The notes beneath the pieces are model-generated. The model did not search any database. It was given only the letters and a program-made list of their open reading frames with translations, and was not told where the DNA came from. Below, in pieces: positions 6,970 to 14,898 of a DNA stretch of 20,759 bases (position 1 is the stretch's first letter; each line of letters starts with the position of its first letter). The stretch covers positions 1-20,759 of the forward strand of contig JAIRRG010000225.1 in NCBI GenBank assembly GCA_031256095.1. Direction: 5' to 3'. The stretch comes from Desulfobulbaceae bacterium. Its GTDB lineage: Bacteria; Desulfobacterota; Desulfobulbia; Desulfobulbales; Desulfocapsaceae. Both the position numbers and the translations under genes were made by a program.

Positions 6970-7815
6970 CTAGCGGAAAAGTCCCTTGCGCATCAATCGT
7001 CCCGCCGATTTCTGGTAATCGGCACTCTTTTTGAACAAAATGCCCAGGTAGGGGATTTCTTTGCCCAAACGGTCGCCATCCTGGAAATCCGGGTCGGCCT
7101 GCAAAGCGCGCAGCCAGTTGATCAGCTCGCGTGTCGCCGGTTTTTTCTCCAGGTCGTCGATGTTGCGCAGCTCGTAGAAGGCGGCGATGGCGTTTTCCGC
7201 CAGGTGACCGGAGATGTCCGGGAAATGCGCCTGAATGATCCGCCGCATCATCTTTGTGTCCGGAAAAGCGATGTGGTGGAAGTTGCAGCGTCCGAGAAAA
7301 GGGTCAGACAGATCCTTTTTGGCGTTCGAGGTGATAATGATGACCGGGCGCTGTTTGGCCCGCACCACCTCGTCGGTTTCGATGATGTCGAACTGCATCT
7401 GGTCGAGGACATCAAGCATATCGTCCTGGAACTCGGTTTCGGCCTTATCGATTTCATCAATCAGCAGCACCGCCCTCTCATCGGCGACAAAAGCCTGGCC
7501 GATTTTTCCCATGCGGATATAGTCGTTGATGTTGCCGACATCGCGCCGAGAATCGCCGAAGCGGCTGTCGTTCAGCCGCGTCAGCGTGTCATACTGGTAG
7601 AGGGTCTCGACCAGTTTCATGTTTGATTTGACGTTCAAAATGATCAGCGGCATCCGCATCGATTCGGCAATGGCATGGGCCAGCATGGTCTTGCCGGTGC
7701 CTGGCTCGCCTTTGAGCAGCAGCGGCATTTCAAGCACCATCGACATGTTAACAATTTTGGCCAGCTCATCATCAAGCACGTAACGGTTGGAACCGGTGAA
7801 CTGTTTGGGCAGCAT
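6970..7815 (-). CDS. MoxR-family AAA+ ATPase
   Basis: A 281-residue AAA+ protein. Walker A GEPGTGKT is at 36-43, Walker B LLIDEIDK at 116-123, sensor 1 TSNAKKD with N163, and a probable arginine finger in FLGRCNF (R175). Length suits MoxR proteins, which lack extra domains. It probably couples ATP hydrolysis to remodelling or metallation of a client together with the VWA protein encoded immediately downstream. ATG 7815 has aaggag about seven bases upstream. The 128-base upstream gap has no clear promoter that I can defend. Confidence 0.9.
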   Translation of the reverse strand: MLPKQFTGSNRYVLDDELAKIVNMSMVLEMPLLLKGEPGTGKTMLAHAIAESMRMPLIILNVKSNMKLVETLYQYDTLTRLNDSRFGDSRRDVGNINDYIRMGKIGQAFVADERAVLLIDEIDKAETEFQDDMLDVLDQMQFDIIETDEVVRAKQRPVIIITSNAKKDLSDPFLGRCNFHHIAFPDTKMMRRIIQAHFPDISGHLAENAIAAFYELRNIDDLEKKPATRELINWLRALQADPDFQDGDRLGKEIPYLGILFKKSADYQKSAGRLMRKGLFR

Positions 7816-7943
7816 GAAAATCTCCTTTCAAAAAAGTCCAGACGGCGCGGGGGAGCTTTGTCACCTGATGCCATCCGCAGCGAAATCTGACCTGATAGTT
7901 ATTGATAATTCCTCAAACGCTGACAAAATCGCAAGGCAATATA

Positions 7944-8483
7944 TTATATAGAATGCGTAAAAAAGGTGGCAAGATACCGTGATAATTCTGCAAAACTTTC
8001 TTCAATTGATTTGTTTGTCGTATCGATCATAATCCTATCACTTTGCCACGGATGGTATTCTCGATTTTCAATTTCTTGCCATGTTGGCAATATGAGGCCC
8101 TTGACTTCATTTTTCCTTTTCTCGACTCGTTTCCTGTGTTCAATTTTGTCCGAGCATACGATTTCGATATTGACAAATACACTATCACTCTCTATCGCAA
8201 TTTCTTCCCATCCTTTCCGGGTTAGATTTATCGGATTACAGGAATCTGAAACGACATTTTGACCTAACTTCAAATTATCAATCGCTATCCTGTAAGCAAG
8301 TCTGTATCCTTCACCCTGTACATCAAAATTGCACAAATCTCGTAAGCCTTGCTCTAATGTATCAATTCTCAAATAGACAGAATTGTATTTTTTCGCAATT
8401 AGTTTCGCTAGTGTCGATTTTCCTGAGGCTGGCAGTCCAGATAAAATAAACAAAATTGGTTTCATATTATAGTCGCTTGACAT
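7944..8483 (-). CDS. P-loop kinase-like protein (AAA_33/zeta-like)
   Basis: A 179-residue P-loop protein with Walker A GLPASGKST (16-24), an acidic residue after strand 2 (RIDTLEQ, D42), and VVSDSCNP (77-84), the layout of small ATP-dependent kinases such as the AAA_33, zeta-toxin and chloramphenicol phosphotransferase-like groups. The substrate is unknown. The start is ambiguous: ATG 8483 and ATG 8465 (protein beginning MKPILFILSG) both lack a good ribosome binding site, and family members often begin as the shorter form. The gene is clearly AT-richer than both neighbours and has no operon partner, which suggests transfer. No antitoxin gene is visible next to it, so a zeta-type toxin role is not supported. 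Confidence 0.65.
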   Translation of the reverse strand: MSSDYNMKPILFILSGLPASGKSTLAKLIAKKYNSVYLRIDTLEQGLRDLCNFDVQGEGYRLAYRIAIDNLKLGQNVVSDSCNPINLTRKGWEEIAIESDSVFVNIEIVCSDKIEHRKRVEKRKNEVKGLILPTWQEIENREYHPWQSDRIMIDTTNKSIEESFAELSRYLATFFTHSI

Positions 8484-8742
8484 AATTATTAAAAGGAATT
8501 TGTGAGACTCCGTCTCTGATTAGGCAAACAAGGCTCAATATAGCGCGGGTTTTCAGTTACACTGGTTTGACTGATATCGCCGCTCCGTGCGGAACAATGC
8601 GCTCGTAGAGCAAAGTACCATGGACAAGGAGGCGAGTCATCTTCGGATTACCGCGCCGGCGTGGTAGTGGCAGTGGAATATCTAGCCTAGTGATAGAGCG
8701 CGATTTCGGGGGCTACTTCTTCGCCCACAGGCCGCGCCGCCG

Positions 8743-9330
8743 TCAGCGGAAATCCCAGCGCAGCCAAGTGAAAAGCACGTTACCGTCGTTATAGAGGCCA
8801 GGAATATAGGCGGCCTGAATGGCCAGGTGCTTGTACTGGATGCCGCCAATGGGCAGCGGCAACGGGAAGGGGATGTAGCTGTATTGTTCGCGGGCCGTGA
8901 TGCCGAGCACATAACCGAGGCCCACCGACCAATCGTGGGCATCGTCCATATACCAGTTTTTCTGAAAAGCGTAACCGCCGTATGGTTCAAACTTATTCCA
9001 AGAGTCTTGGAATTCCATGATGAAGAGCATATGAGTATTGCCCTTCTCGTCTGTTATGACCTTGCCGACGCCGATGCCCCAGGGGTTTTCGGTATATCTC
9101 TTCACCTGGTCGGAGTCATACATAAGGCGGTTGTGCCAAGTATAGGCGGGAATATAGAGGCTGTAGTGGTCGGAATCCCAGAGATCGCTGATGCGCTTGC
9201 AAAAGGCGGCGAATATAACCCGGGTTTTCGATGGCCGGAGATGTATTGTTTGTTGGTTCTGGCTGGCGCTCCAGGCGGTAACGGGCAGCAGTAGGCAGAG
9301 ACAAACGATGGGAAGAATACGGCGCAGCAC
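8743..9330 (-). CDS. pagP: Lipid A palmitoyltransferase PagP
   Basis: A 195-residue outer-membrane enzyme that moves a palmitate chain from phospholipid to lipid A. A signal peptide covers about 1-22 (cut near WSA-S). The family signatures are all present: LYIPAYTWHNR with catalytic H66, ENPWGIGVG, MEFQDSWNKFEPYGGY with D109 and S110, and a C-terminal YIPGLYNDGNVLFTWLRWDF. H66, D109 and S110 correspond to the E. coli catalytic His33, Asp76 and Ser77 of the mature protein. The size suits an 8-strand barrel. The start is GTG 9330, preceded by aagggg at about nine bases. It lies downstream of the SAM hydrolase, 173 bases away, in the same direction as lptD. Confidence 0.95.
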   Translation of the reverse strand: MLRRILPIVCLCLLLPVTAWSASQNQQTIHLRPSKTRVIFAAFCKRISDLWDSDHYSLYIPAYTWHNRLMYDSDQVKRYTENPWGIGVGKVITDEKGNTHMLFIMEFQDSWNKFEPYGGYAFQKNWYMDDAHDWSVGLGYVLGITAREQYSYIPFPLPLPIGGIQYKHLAIQAAYIPGLYNDGNVLFTWLRWDFR

Positions 9331-9503
9331 GGTTATTGCCCCTTTGTTTTAATAGGAAAAAAGTAATTTTGCCGCGCAAAAATACCACACTGGAATCGGA
9401 GCCGCAAACCTTGGTTCTGGTCTCGGCGGTTGAAAAATTGCTTGTTCCGGCGACAGTCCGCCACTGGGCGGCGCGTCTCTCTTTGCCTTATTCACTGGCC
9501 TTT

Positions 9504-10316
9504 TCAGCCCGCCAACCAGTGTACCTTCACCGCCATGTTTTTTGCGGCGCCGAGGACTTTCGCCGCCGAGCCGCCGTTGACGGCGATTTCCAGAACATTA
9601 CCGCTGTCCCATAGCGCCAGCGGCTGGCCGGGCGGCTTTTCATTATAGGCGCGGGATATTCCCGTGATCTCGAGGCCGCCAATCGTCACCACGCACGCCG
9701 CCATCGGCGCTGTTGCCGGTAGGTCATCACGGCGGATATTTGATGCCAGATTACCGAAGTGGTCGATATGGATGATTTCGCCCTGGATGCTGGCATGTTC
9801 TTTCATCAAAGAGGAATCTGGCAAAAAACAGCAGCTTTCGGCTGGAACGGCTTCGCCCAAATCCGCCGTGCTGCCGCCCGCTGCCAGCCGCGTCGCCAGA
9901 CTTGCCGCCATCGGCGCCAAAAGGTCGCGGCCATGGAAGGTGGTGCTGGCCTTGGAGAGCAGTTGGTCAGGCGGGTGCAAAACAATGATTTGTTCTGGAT
10001 GTTGCCGCAACACCGGCGTCAGCAGACCGTTGTCCGGCGCCAAATACCAGCGCCCGGCCAATTGTGCCGCCAGTAGTCGCCTTGTGCCGCCAACGCCGGG
10101 ATCAACGACGACGATGACAAAACATGCTGGCGGCAGATGGGGTAGGGCGCGGGCGAGGATGAAGGCGCCTTCGGCGATGTCTTGCGGCGGCACCGCGTGG
10201 CAGAGGTCGAAAATCCGCGCTTCCGGCAGGCGGGCAAGGAGCGCGGCTTTGATCAGGCCAACGTATTCATCCTCAAGGCCAAAATCGGTGAGCAGGGCGA
10301 AGATGGGCGGCGTCAT
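9504..10316 (-). CDS. SAM hydrolase, DUF62 (SAM hydroxide adenosyltransferase)
   Basis: A 270-residue member of the fluorinase/chlorinase superfamily. The hydroxide-using group splits S-adenosylmethionine into adenosine and methionine. TDFG is at 10-13, DPGVG at 72-76, APDNG at 93-97, TFHGRD at 126-131 and DHFGNL at 185-190. D72, R79 and H128 have the spacing of the Asp-Arg-His triad that marks the hydroxide-using enzymes, so halogenation is unlikely. The physiological role of this group is poorly known. ATG 10316 has aaggaa just upstream. It sits between the lytic transglycosylase and pagP on the same strand, but the gaps of about 100 and 173 bases do not prove one transcript. Confidence 0.92.
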   Translation of the reverse strand: MTPPIFALLTDFGLEDEYVGLIKAALLARLPEARIFDLCHAVPPQDIAEGAFILARALPHLPPACFVIVVVDPGVGGTRRLLAAQLAGRWYLAPDNGLLTPVLRQHPEQIIVLHPPDQLLSKASTTFHGRDLLAPMAASLATRLAAGGSTADLGEAVPAESCCFLPDSSLMKEHASIQGEIIHIDHFGNLASNIRRDDLPATAPMAACVVTIGGLEITGISRAYNEKPPGQPLALWDSGNVLEIAVNGGSAAKVLGAAKNMAVKVHWLAG

Positions 10317-10414
10317 GGCTGATTCCTTTGGCTAAAAGGAAATGATCCCCGGCTTGTTCTTAATCGCCGCAGCGGCGTCAAGCGCGGTCAAAACTCTGAC
10401 CACGGTGCACCCGT

Positions 10415-11473
10415 TCACGGCTTGCTTATTGCTTCGGCCAGCTCAGTGACGGCCATGGCATAATGGTTGGAGTTGTTCCAGGCCGTAATTGCCTGGTAGT
10501 TTTTGTAAGTGGCCAGATAGCGCATAGCGCCACCTGGCCGTTCCAGACCGACGATGGCCAGCGGGCTGTCGTCGGCGGGCCTCGGGATATTTTTACCTTC
10601 TCCCACTGCCACCTGCTGCCAACTGACCCGGCCATTGCGCCCCTCGTCATAAGCATTGATCAACGGCAGCGAGCGCAAAACGCCACCGATGTCGGCATAG
10701 AGTGGGGCGCGAAAACGCCAACCGAAGCGCTTCAAATAATTGGCGATTGAAGCCAGGACATCCGCCGTCGAATGGAAGACGTCGGGATATTTGTCGCCAG
10801 CAAAACTGATGGCGTATTTACGAAAGCTCGACGGCATGAACTGAGTCTGGCCGAAGGCCCCGGCATACGAGCCCTTAACCGCATGTGGATCGAGGCCGGT
10901 TTCGCGGCAAAGCAGCAGAAATTCGATGAGTTCCTGACGGAAAAAGTCTGATCTTCTCGGATAGGCGTCGAACAGGGTGTTCAGCGCCTGAAAGACATTC
11001 AGATTGCCGGTGCCTTGCCCGAAGTGAGTCTCGATCCCCCAGATGGCGACGATGAACTGGCGGTCAACCCCCAGCTCCCGTTCGATGCGGTCGAAGATTG
11101 CTTTATGCTGGCGCATTTTGCTACGCCCAATCTGGATCATCGCTGGCGTGATGAACTGCTCCCTGTATTTATAGTACGGCTTGGCCTCGCCGGGGCGTTC
11201 CATCAGGTCGATGACCTGTTTTTTAATGGTGACGCCTGTGAAGATGGCCGCCAGTTGCCGCGGTGTGAAGCCGTGCCGCTCGCGCAATTCGGCGAACAGT
11301 TGGCGGTAGCGGTCGCTTTCAAGATTGATCGGCTGCCGGTCGTGAATTGCTGATTTGACGAGAAACTCATGCCGGGTTTGGGCAAGGGTCGGCGTGGTCA
11401 ACAACGGTATGGCAAGATAGGCGAAAACGATCACAATTGCCTGCCTGGCTGGCGGTAAGAGGGGAAAACGCAT
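10415..11473 (-). CDS. Lytic murein transglycosylase, MltB family
   Basis: A 352-residue periplasmic enzyme that cleaves peptidoglycan glycan strands to form anhydro-muropeptides. An N-terminal hydrophobic segment (about 10-31, ending TLAQ) reads as a cleavable signal peptide with no lipobox Cys, so unlike E. coli MltB it is probably soluble. The catalytic Glu is E148 in WGIETHFGQGTG. GSYAGAFGQTQFMPSSF and the later DVLASIANYL match the SLT_2 fold. The C-terminal part (GLERPGGAMRYLATYKNYQAI) ends the domain; no separate peptidoglycan-binding domain is seen. The start is ATG 11473. Downstream of lptD on the same strand, it adds to a cell-envelope gene group. Confidence 0.93.
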   Translation of the reverse strand: MRFPLLPPARQAIVIVFAYLAIPLLTTPTLAQTRHEFLVKSAIHDRQPINLESDRYRQLFAELRERHGFTPRQLAAIFTGVTIKKQVIDLMERPGEAKPYYKYREQFITPAMIQIGRSKMRQHKAIFDRIERELGVDRQFIVAIWGIETHFGQGTGNLNVFQALNTLFDAYPRRSDFFRQELIEFLLLCRETGLDPHAVKGSYAGAFGQTQFMPSSFRKYAISFAGDKYPDVFHSTADVLASIANYLKRFGWRFRAPLYADIGGVLRSLPLINAYDEGRNGRVSWQQVAVGEGKNIPRPADDSPLAIVGLERPGGAMRYLATYKNYQAITAWNNSNHYAMAVTELAEAISKP

Positions 11474-11544
11474 AAGCAGGTTTCGTCGAGAGTGAAAAAG
11501 TAAAGGCGAAAGAAAGAGGAAGGAAAAGGGAGCAAAGCCGATAA

Positions 11545-11570
11545 GGAAGGCCCCGCCGCCGTCTCCTTCC
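11545..11570 (-). terminator. Possible hairpin after lptD
   Basis: Arms ggaagg (11545-11550) and ccttcc (11565-11570) flank a GC-rich loop just past the lptD stop on the minus strand. Only ttat follows, so termination would be partial at best. Confidence 0.25.
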
Positions 11571-11579
11571 CTCAGGTTC

Positions 11580-13949
11580 TTAAAAGCTAAGACCGGAGCT
11601 GGAAGTGATATTTGCCAGCGAGAAGACGACGAGGAAACTGGTATCGGCCTCAGTACGGCGGGATTCCACGGCCACTGACCAGCATGGCGCCTGATAAATC
11701 AGCCCGATATCCAAGGCTTGGGTCGTGTTGCTCGCTATGGAATGATCCACTTCAAATTTCGCTATCCAACGATCGGTGATATGGGCGCGCACCATGGCGT
11801 TGATCTGCTCAATGGTACCCGTTGTTAAGGTGCTGTACTCATCGAGATACGACAGGCGTCGTTTGAAGTCGTCGGTCGTGGTGTCGTAGTAGCTGTAATC
11901 AATGGTGAACATATCGCCGCGCTGCGTCGTATAGGTGCCCGCGAGGCTATAAGATGAAAAAGTATGGGCGTAGATGTCGTAATACGCATCATATTCGAAG
12001 GAGGTGCGAGGAATCGGGGTCCAGGTGGCGCGGCTGCCAACGGCGTAGAAGGGACGGTCACTGTCCTCGCTCAGCAGGCTGTAGCTCTGGAAGAGGCGGA
12101 AGGTGGCGTATTCCCTGGAGCTGGTGCCAGTGCCAGTGGTGTTGAAAAAATTGTCAATGCCGTAGGTGATCAGGCTCTGCTGCTTGATGCGGTCAATGGC
12201 GTCGAGAGCGGGCAGGCTGTTCTGATTGACATCCGGGAGGTAGTTGTAGCGCACATAAGGGCGAATCTGATGTTCGAGGGCGGCGCCACCGAAAGAGGCA
12301 GTGGCGAATTCCCGCGTCAGGGTGGTGGCGACTTCGAATTGGGCATCGCCCAGCAGCCGGTTCTGGCTGTTGTTATTATCCCAGGTGGCGTTGCCGTATT
12401 CCTGCGCCTGGTAGTAAGTGTCGCGCACGCCCACTTCCATATTCGATTCCAGATACCGCGACAGGGGCACCGGCATACTGATTGATGGGTGCAGGTCAAG
12501 CCGGTTGGCGCCAATACCGTCCTGGCGCCAGTAATTGACGTAATTGGCGTTCCAGTTCAGGCTCATGCCCGTGGAATAAAGAGGCTGGGCGCCTCGGTAG
12601 GTGATGCTCGGCAATTTCCACAGCGGTGTGGCGGCGCCTGCCGGGCGGTTTTGCAGCAGATCGTTCTCTCCCTCCAAACTGGCGGTCAGCGAAGTGCCTT
12701 GCCAGTATTTAGAGGCAACAAGGGTGTTATCGCGGTAGAAGGAAGTCGCGCCATCAAAGCCACGGCCAAACATGGCGCGCATCCGGCTTTCGGTACTGTC
12801 ATAGCCAGTGTAGCCACCGTTAAATTCGTCGAGATAGTCCCTGTCCGAAGCAATGTCCAAATCGAGGCGCAGCTGCCAGTTGTTGCCGACCACGGCGTCG
12901 GCCTTGCCGTACAGCCAGTAGCGTTGCGCGTTGGTGTGGGTGTAACCGCTGTCCCGGTAGTACTCGGTTTGTGACGGATCGGAGAGGCGATCATTCAAGA
13001 ATTGGCCAAAGAACACGCCCTTGTCGGTGTCACTCATGGCGTAGCGGAATTCAAGTCCCGGCTTAAAACCACGCTGAGTCATATATTCCGGAAACAGGGT
13101 GATGTCGGCGGAATGTGACAAATTGATAAACAGCGGCAGATTGGCCCCGAAACCTGAGTTGCTGGAATAGGACCATTCTGGGAACAACAGGCCGGTCTGG
13201 CGCGTGTCTTTGACTGGCACAACCATGTAAGGCGTATAAAAAATCGGTACGCCGCCGACATTGAAACGGGCGTTTTTCAATTTGGCGTAGCCGCCCTTTT
13301 CGATGTTGGCCGAGGAAGTGGACAGACTCCAAGGCGGGGTTTCGCCATCCTTCAGTTTACAGGTGATGACCCAGCCTTGTTCGATGTGGTAGGTGTTGTA
13401 GCCGGTCCTGGTGACGGTTTTGCCTTCCAGGTGGGTCGATTTTCCTTCGGTGGTGATGATGGCGTTGGTGAAGGTGCCGGTCTCGGATTCGAGGCTGACC
13501 GTGCCGGAGCTGGCTTTCAAGGTGTCGCCGCCGCTGACGATGCTGATATTGCCTTTGGCCTCAATGTATTTCCGCTCAACATTGTAGGAAATCCAGTCGG
13601 CCTTAATGACGGTGGTGACCCGCATTGCCGGTTGCGCTTCGGCCGCGGCCTTTTCGGGGGCGGCAGCGATTTTTTCTTTCGCGGGAGCGCCTAAAACATC
13701 CGTCCACATCTCCTTCGCTTTCTGAGCGGGGCTTGGTCCCGGCGGCGGCTGTGGCTCGCGTTTTTCAAGGATGACGTCGCCTTCGCCAATGATACGCCGG
13801 GGATGCTCCAGGCGGGTGAGCTTGTCAGCTGTGATATTCCATTCTTCGGTGGCGGTCTTGGCGGCGAAAAGTGCCTGCGGGCAAAGCAAGACCGCCAGCA
13901 GAATGGCCAGGGAAAATATCTTCGGACGCGGCAGGTTTCTCGGTGGCAT
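11580..13949 (-). CDS. lptD: LPS-assembly protein LptD
   Basis: An outer-membrane protein that with LptE receives lipopolysaccharide from the LptA bridge and places it on the cell surface. Numbering here counts from a TTG at 13955, two codons before the ATG. The signal peptide runs to about 31. An OstA/LptA-like N domain (about 38-165) is interrupted by a Pro/Ala-rich insert (about 66-112, with PPPGPSPAQ). A C-terminal barrel rich in aromatic-ended strands follows, ending SGLSF. Only two cysteines remain in the mature part, C199 (VITCK) and C758 (APCWS), against four in E. coli, which leaves one N-domain-to-barrel disulfide. ATG 13949 has gagag about nine bases upstream; GTG 13952 and TTG 13955 are alternatives. 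Confidence 0.95.
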   Translation of the reverse strand: MPPRNLPRPKIFSLAILLAVLLCPQALFAAKTATEEWNITADKLTRLEHPRRIIGEGDVILEKREPQPPPGPSPAQKAKEMWTDVLGAPAKEKIAAAPEKAAAEAQPAMRVTTVIKADWISYNVERKYIEAKGNISIVSGGDTLKASSGTVSLESETGTFTNAIITTEGKSTHLEGKTVTRTGYNTYHIEQGWVITCKLKDGETPPWSLSTSSANIEKGGYAKLKNARFNVGGVPIFYTPYMVVPVKDTRQTGLLFPEWSYSSNSGFGANLPLFINLSHSADITLFPEYMTQRGFKPGLEFRYAMSDTDKGVFFGQFLNDRLSDPSQTEYYRDSGYTHTNAQRYWLYGKADAVVGNNWQLRLDLDIASDRDYLDEFNGGYTGYDSTESRMRAMFGRGFDGATSFYRDNTLVASKYWQGTSLTASLEGENDLLQNRPAGAATPLWKLPSITYRGAQPLYSTGMSLNWNANYVNYWRQDGIGANRLDLHPSISMPVPLSRYLESNMEVGVRDTYYQAQEYGNATWDNNNSQNRLLGDAQFEVATTLTREFATASFGGAALEHQIRPYVRYNYLPDVNQNSLPALDAIDRIKQQSLITYGIDNFFNTTGTGTSSREYATFRLFQSYSLLSEDSDRPFYAVGSRATWTPIPRTSFEYDAYYDIYAHTFSSYSLAGTYTTQRGDMFTIDYSYYDTTTDDFKRRLSYLDEYSTLTTGTIEQINAMVRAHITDRWIAKFEVDHSIASNTTQALDIGLIYQAPCWSVAVESRRTEADTSFLVVFSLANITSSSGLSF

Positions 13950-14145
13950 CACCAAAGGCTCTCAGGAAATCTGACGGAGCAAGGGATTCCGCGCGGCGGG
14001 CACGGAAAAGCTGTCTGAAAAACGGAGAAAAACCAATCAAATGTACGGTTTTGATCTATTGTTTGTCAAGCCCTATCTCCGACCATGTCGCCAGTCTGAT
14101 TGCCGAAGGCCGGGTAGCGAGGCCAAAGGGAAAAAGCTTTCCACA

Positions 14146-14174
14146 TTGACAGCGAAAATGATTATCAGTAGTAT
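14146..14174 (+). promoter_or_regulatory. Probable sigma70 promoter of the rubredoxin pair
   Basis: TTGACA (14146-14151) is a consensus -35 element; after a 17-base spacer, TAGTAT (14169-14174) serves as -10. The rubredoxin start is about 70 bases further on. The upstream part of this 298-base gap, 13950 to about 14140, should also contain the divergent lptD promoter, which I could not locate. Confidence 0.6.
14154..14166 (+). promoter_or_regulatory. Fur/PerR-like operator inside the rubredoxin promoter
   Basis: The sequence gaaaatgattatc matches the 6-1-6 Fur core GATAATnATTATC at 11 of 12 defined positions and lies wholly within the -35/-10 spacer, where a bound repressor would block RNA polymerase. 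Fur and PerR sites overlap in sequence, so iron and peroxide control cannot be told apart. Confidence 0.45.
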
Positions 14175-14247
14175 AAATAAATTAGGCCGATGGACGCGGA
14201 CCGGTTTATTTTTCCGGAATAGTCAATAAAAACTGAGGGAGGAAACG

Positions 14248-14403
14248 ATGCAGAAATGGGAATGTCCCTGCGGTTACATCTATGACCCAGCTGAAGGCGA
14301 TTATGAACATGGTGTCGAACCAGGCACCGCCTGGGAAAACTTGCCGGATGATTGGGTTTGTCCGAAATGTGGCGCCTTAAAGGAAGATTTTTGGCAAGCA
14401 TGA
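14248..14403 (+). CDS. Rubredoxin, 51 aa
   Basis: A small iron protein that carries single electrons in the cytoplasm of anaerobes, for example to rubrerythrin, superoxide reductase or oxygen reductases. The chain starts MQKWECPCGYIYDPAEGDYE and later has WVCPKCGALKEDF, with GTAWENLPDDW between. The two C-terminal ligands C38 and C41 have the normal CxxC spacing, but the N-terminal pair is C6-P-C8 (CxC) where classical rubredoxins have CxxCGY, a one-residue deletion. ATG 14248 follows gggagga with good spacing. The next gene starts 40 bases after the stop, so the two likely share the promoter at 14146-14174. Confidence 0.93.
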   Translation: MQKWECPCGYIYDPAEGDYEHGVEPGTAWENLPDDWVCPKCGALKEDFWQA

Positions 14404-14443
14404 AAAGGGGCTTGGGCCCTGAACCCGAAACGAGGTGATGCAA

Positions 14444-14773
14444 ATGAAAATCAAGGTTGATGGCCAAGTTGTTGAGGTAAGCCCGGAAAATGCCCAGGAG
14501 GCTGCTGATCTGGACAAGTTGTGGAAGGTCGTGATCGATTGCTTTGGCAATAACAAAAAGATCGTGCCAATGGGGCAGTACGTGCCCGGTCAGGATAAAC
14601 TTGCGCGTTTCCACATCGAGGGCATCCCCGGCGGCAAGACCACCTATTCCGACTATCACAAGGCGCCAAAAGAAGGCACCTACTATTGCAGCACCTGCAA
14701 TAAATATGTAAAGGTTAAAGCTGGCGATCCCATTCCGCTCTGCTGTGGCCGCGAGATGGAATTGATGGATTGA
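14444..14773 (+). CDS. Desulforedoxin-like iron-site protein, 109 aa
   Basis: The C-terminal 33 residues form a desulforedoxin-type Fe(Cys)4 motif: YYCSTCNKYVKV with C82 and C85, then LCCGREME with adjacent C100 and C101. The 80-residue N-terminal part starts MKIKVDGQVVEV, contains KVVIDCFGNNKKIVPMGQY and HIEGIPGG, and is not a domain I can name. The catalytic His/Cys superoxide-reductase domain of desulfoferrodoxin is absent. ATG 14444 was chosen because gaggtgat (14432-14439), a near-perfect ribosome binding site, sits four bases upstream; it overlaps the alternative starts GTG 14435 and ATG 14438. With rubredoxin upstream it probably works in electron transfer during oxidative or iron stress. 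The gene is followed by a terminator. Confidence 0.8.
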   Translation: MKIKVDGQVVEVSPENAQEAADLDKLWKVVIDCFGNNKKIVPMGQYVPGQDKLARFHIEGIPGGKTTYSDYHKAPKEGTYYCSTCNKYVKVKAGDPIPLCCGREMELMD

Positions 14774-14799
14774 TCACCGCTGTATTTGCGGATGCTGTC

Positions 14800-14832
14800 A
14801 AGCCGGGATGGAGCAACCGTTCCGGCTTTTTT
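14800..14832 (+). terminator. Intrinsic terminator of the rubredoxin pair
   Basis: A nine-pair stem, aagccggga (14800-14808) with ttccggctt (14820-14828, one G-T pair), is followed at once by a run of T ending at 14832. This is a textbook Rho-independent terminator 27 bases past the stop of the desulforedoxin-like gene. Confidence 0.85.
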
Positions 14833-14898
14833 GTGTTTAGCCGCGGCCATTTTTCACCGCGACGCTCTTGCGGCCAAGTACGGTAAACGGAGTTTCTC

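Noticed and set aside
8557..8640. Small minus-strand frame of 27 codons (starts MTRLLVHGTLLYERIV) in the pagP-kinase gap
   Set aside because: The composition looks protein-like and the frame is open further upstream, but there is no ribosome binding site, no second copy in the window and no known family. The gap 8484-8742 shows nothing else.
10386..10401. Inverted repeat ggtca-N6-tgacc before the SAM hydrolase gene
   Set aside because: Short arms, no nearby promoter elements that I can defend, and no second copy; not enough for an operator call.
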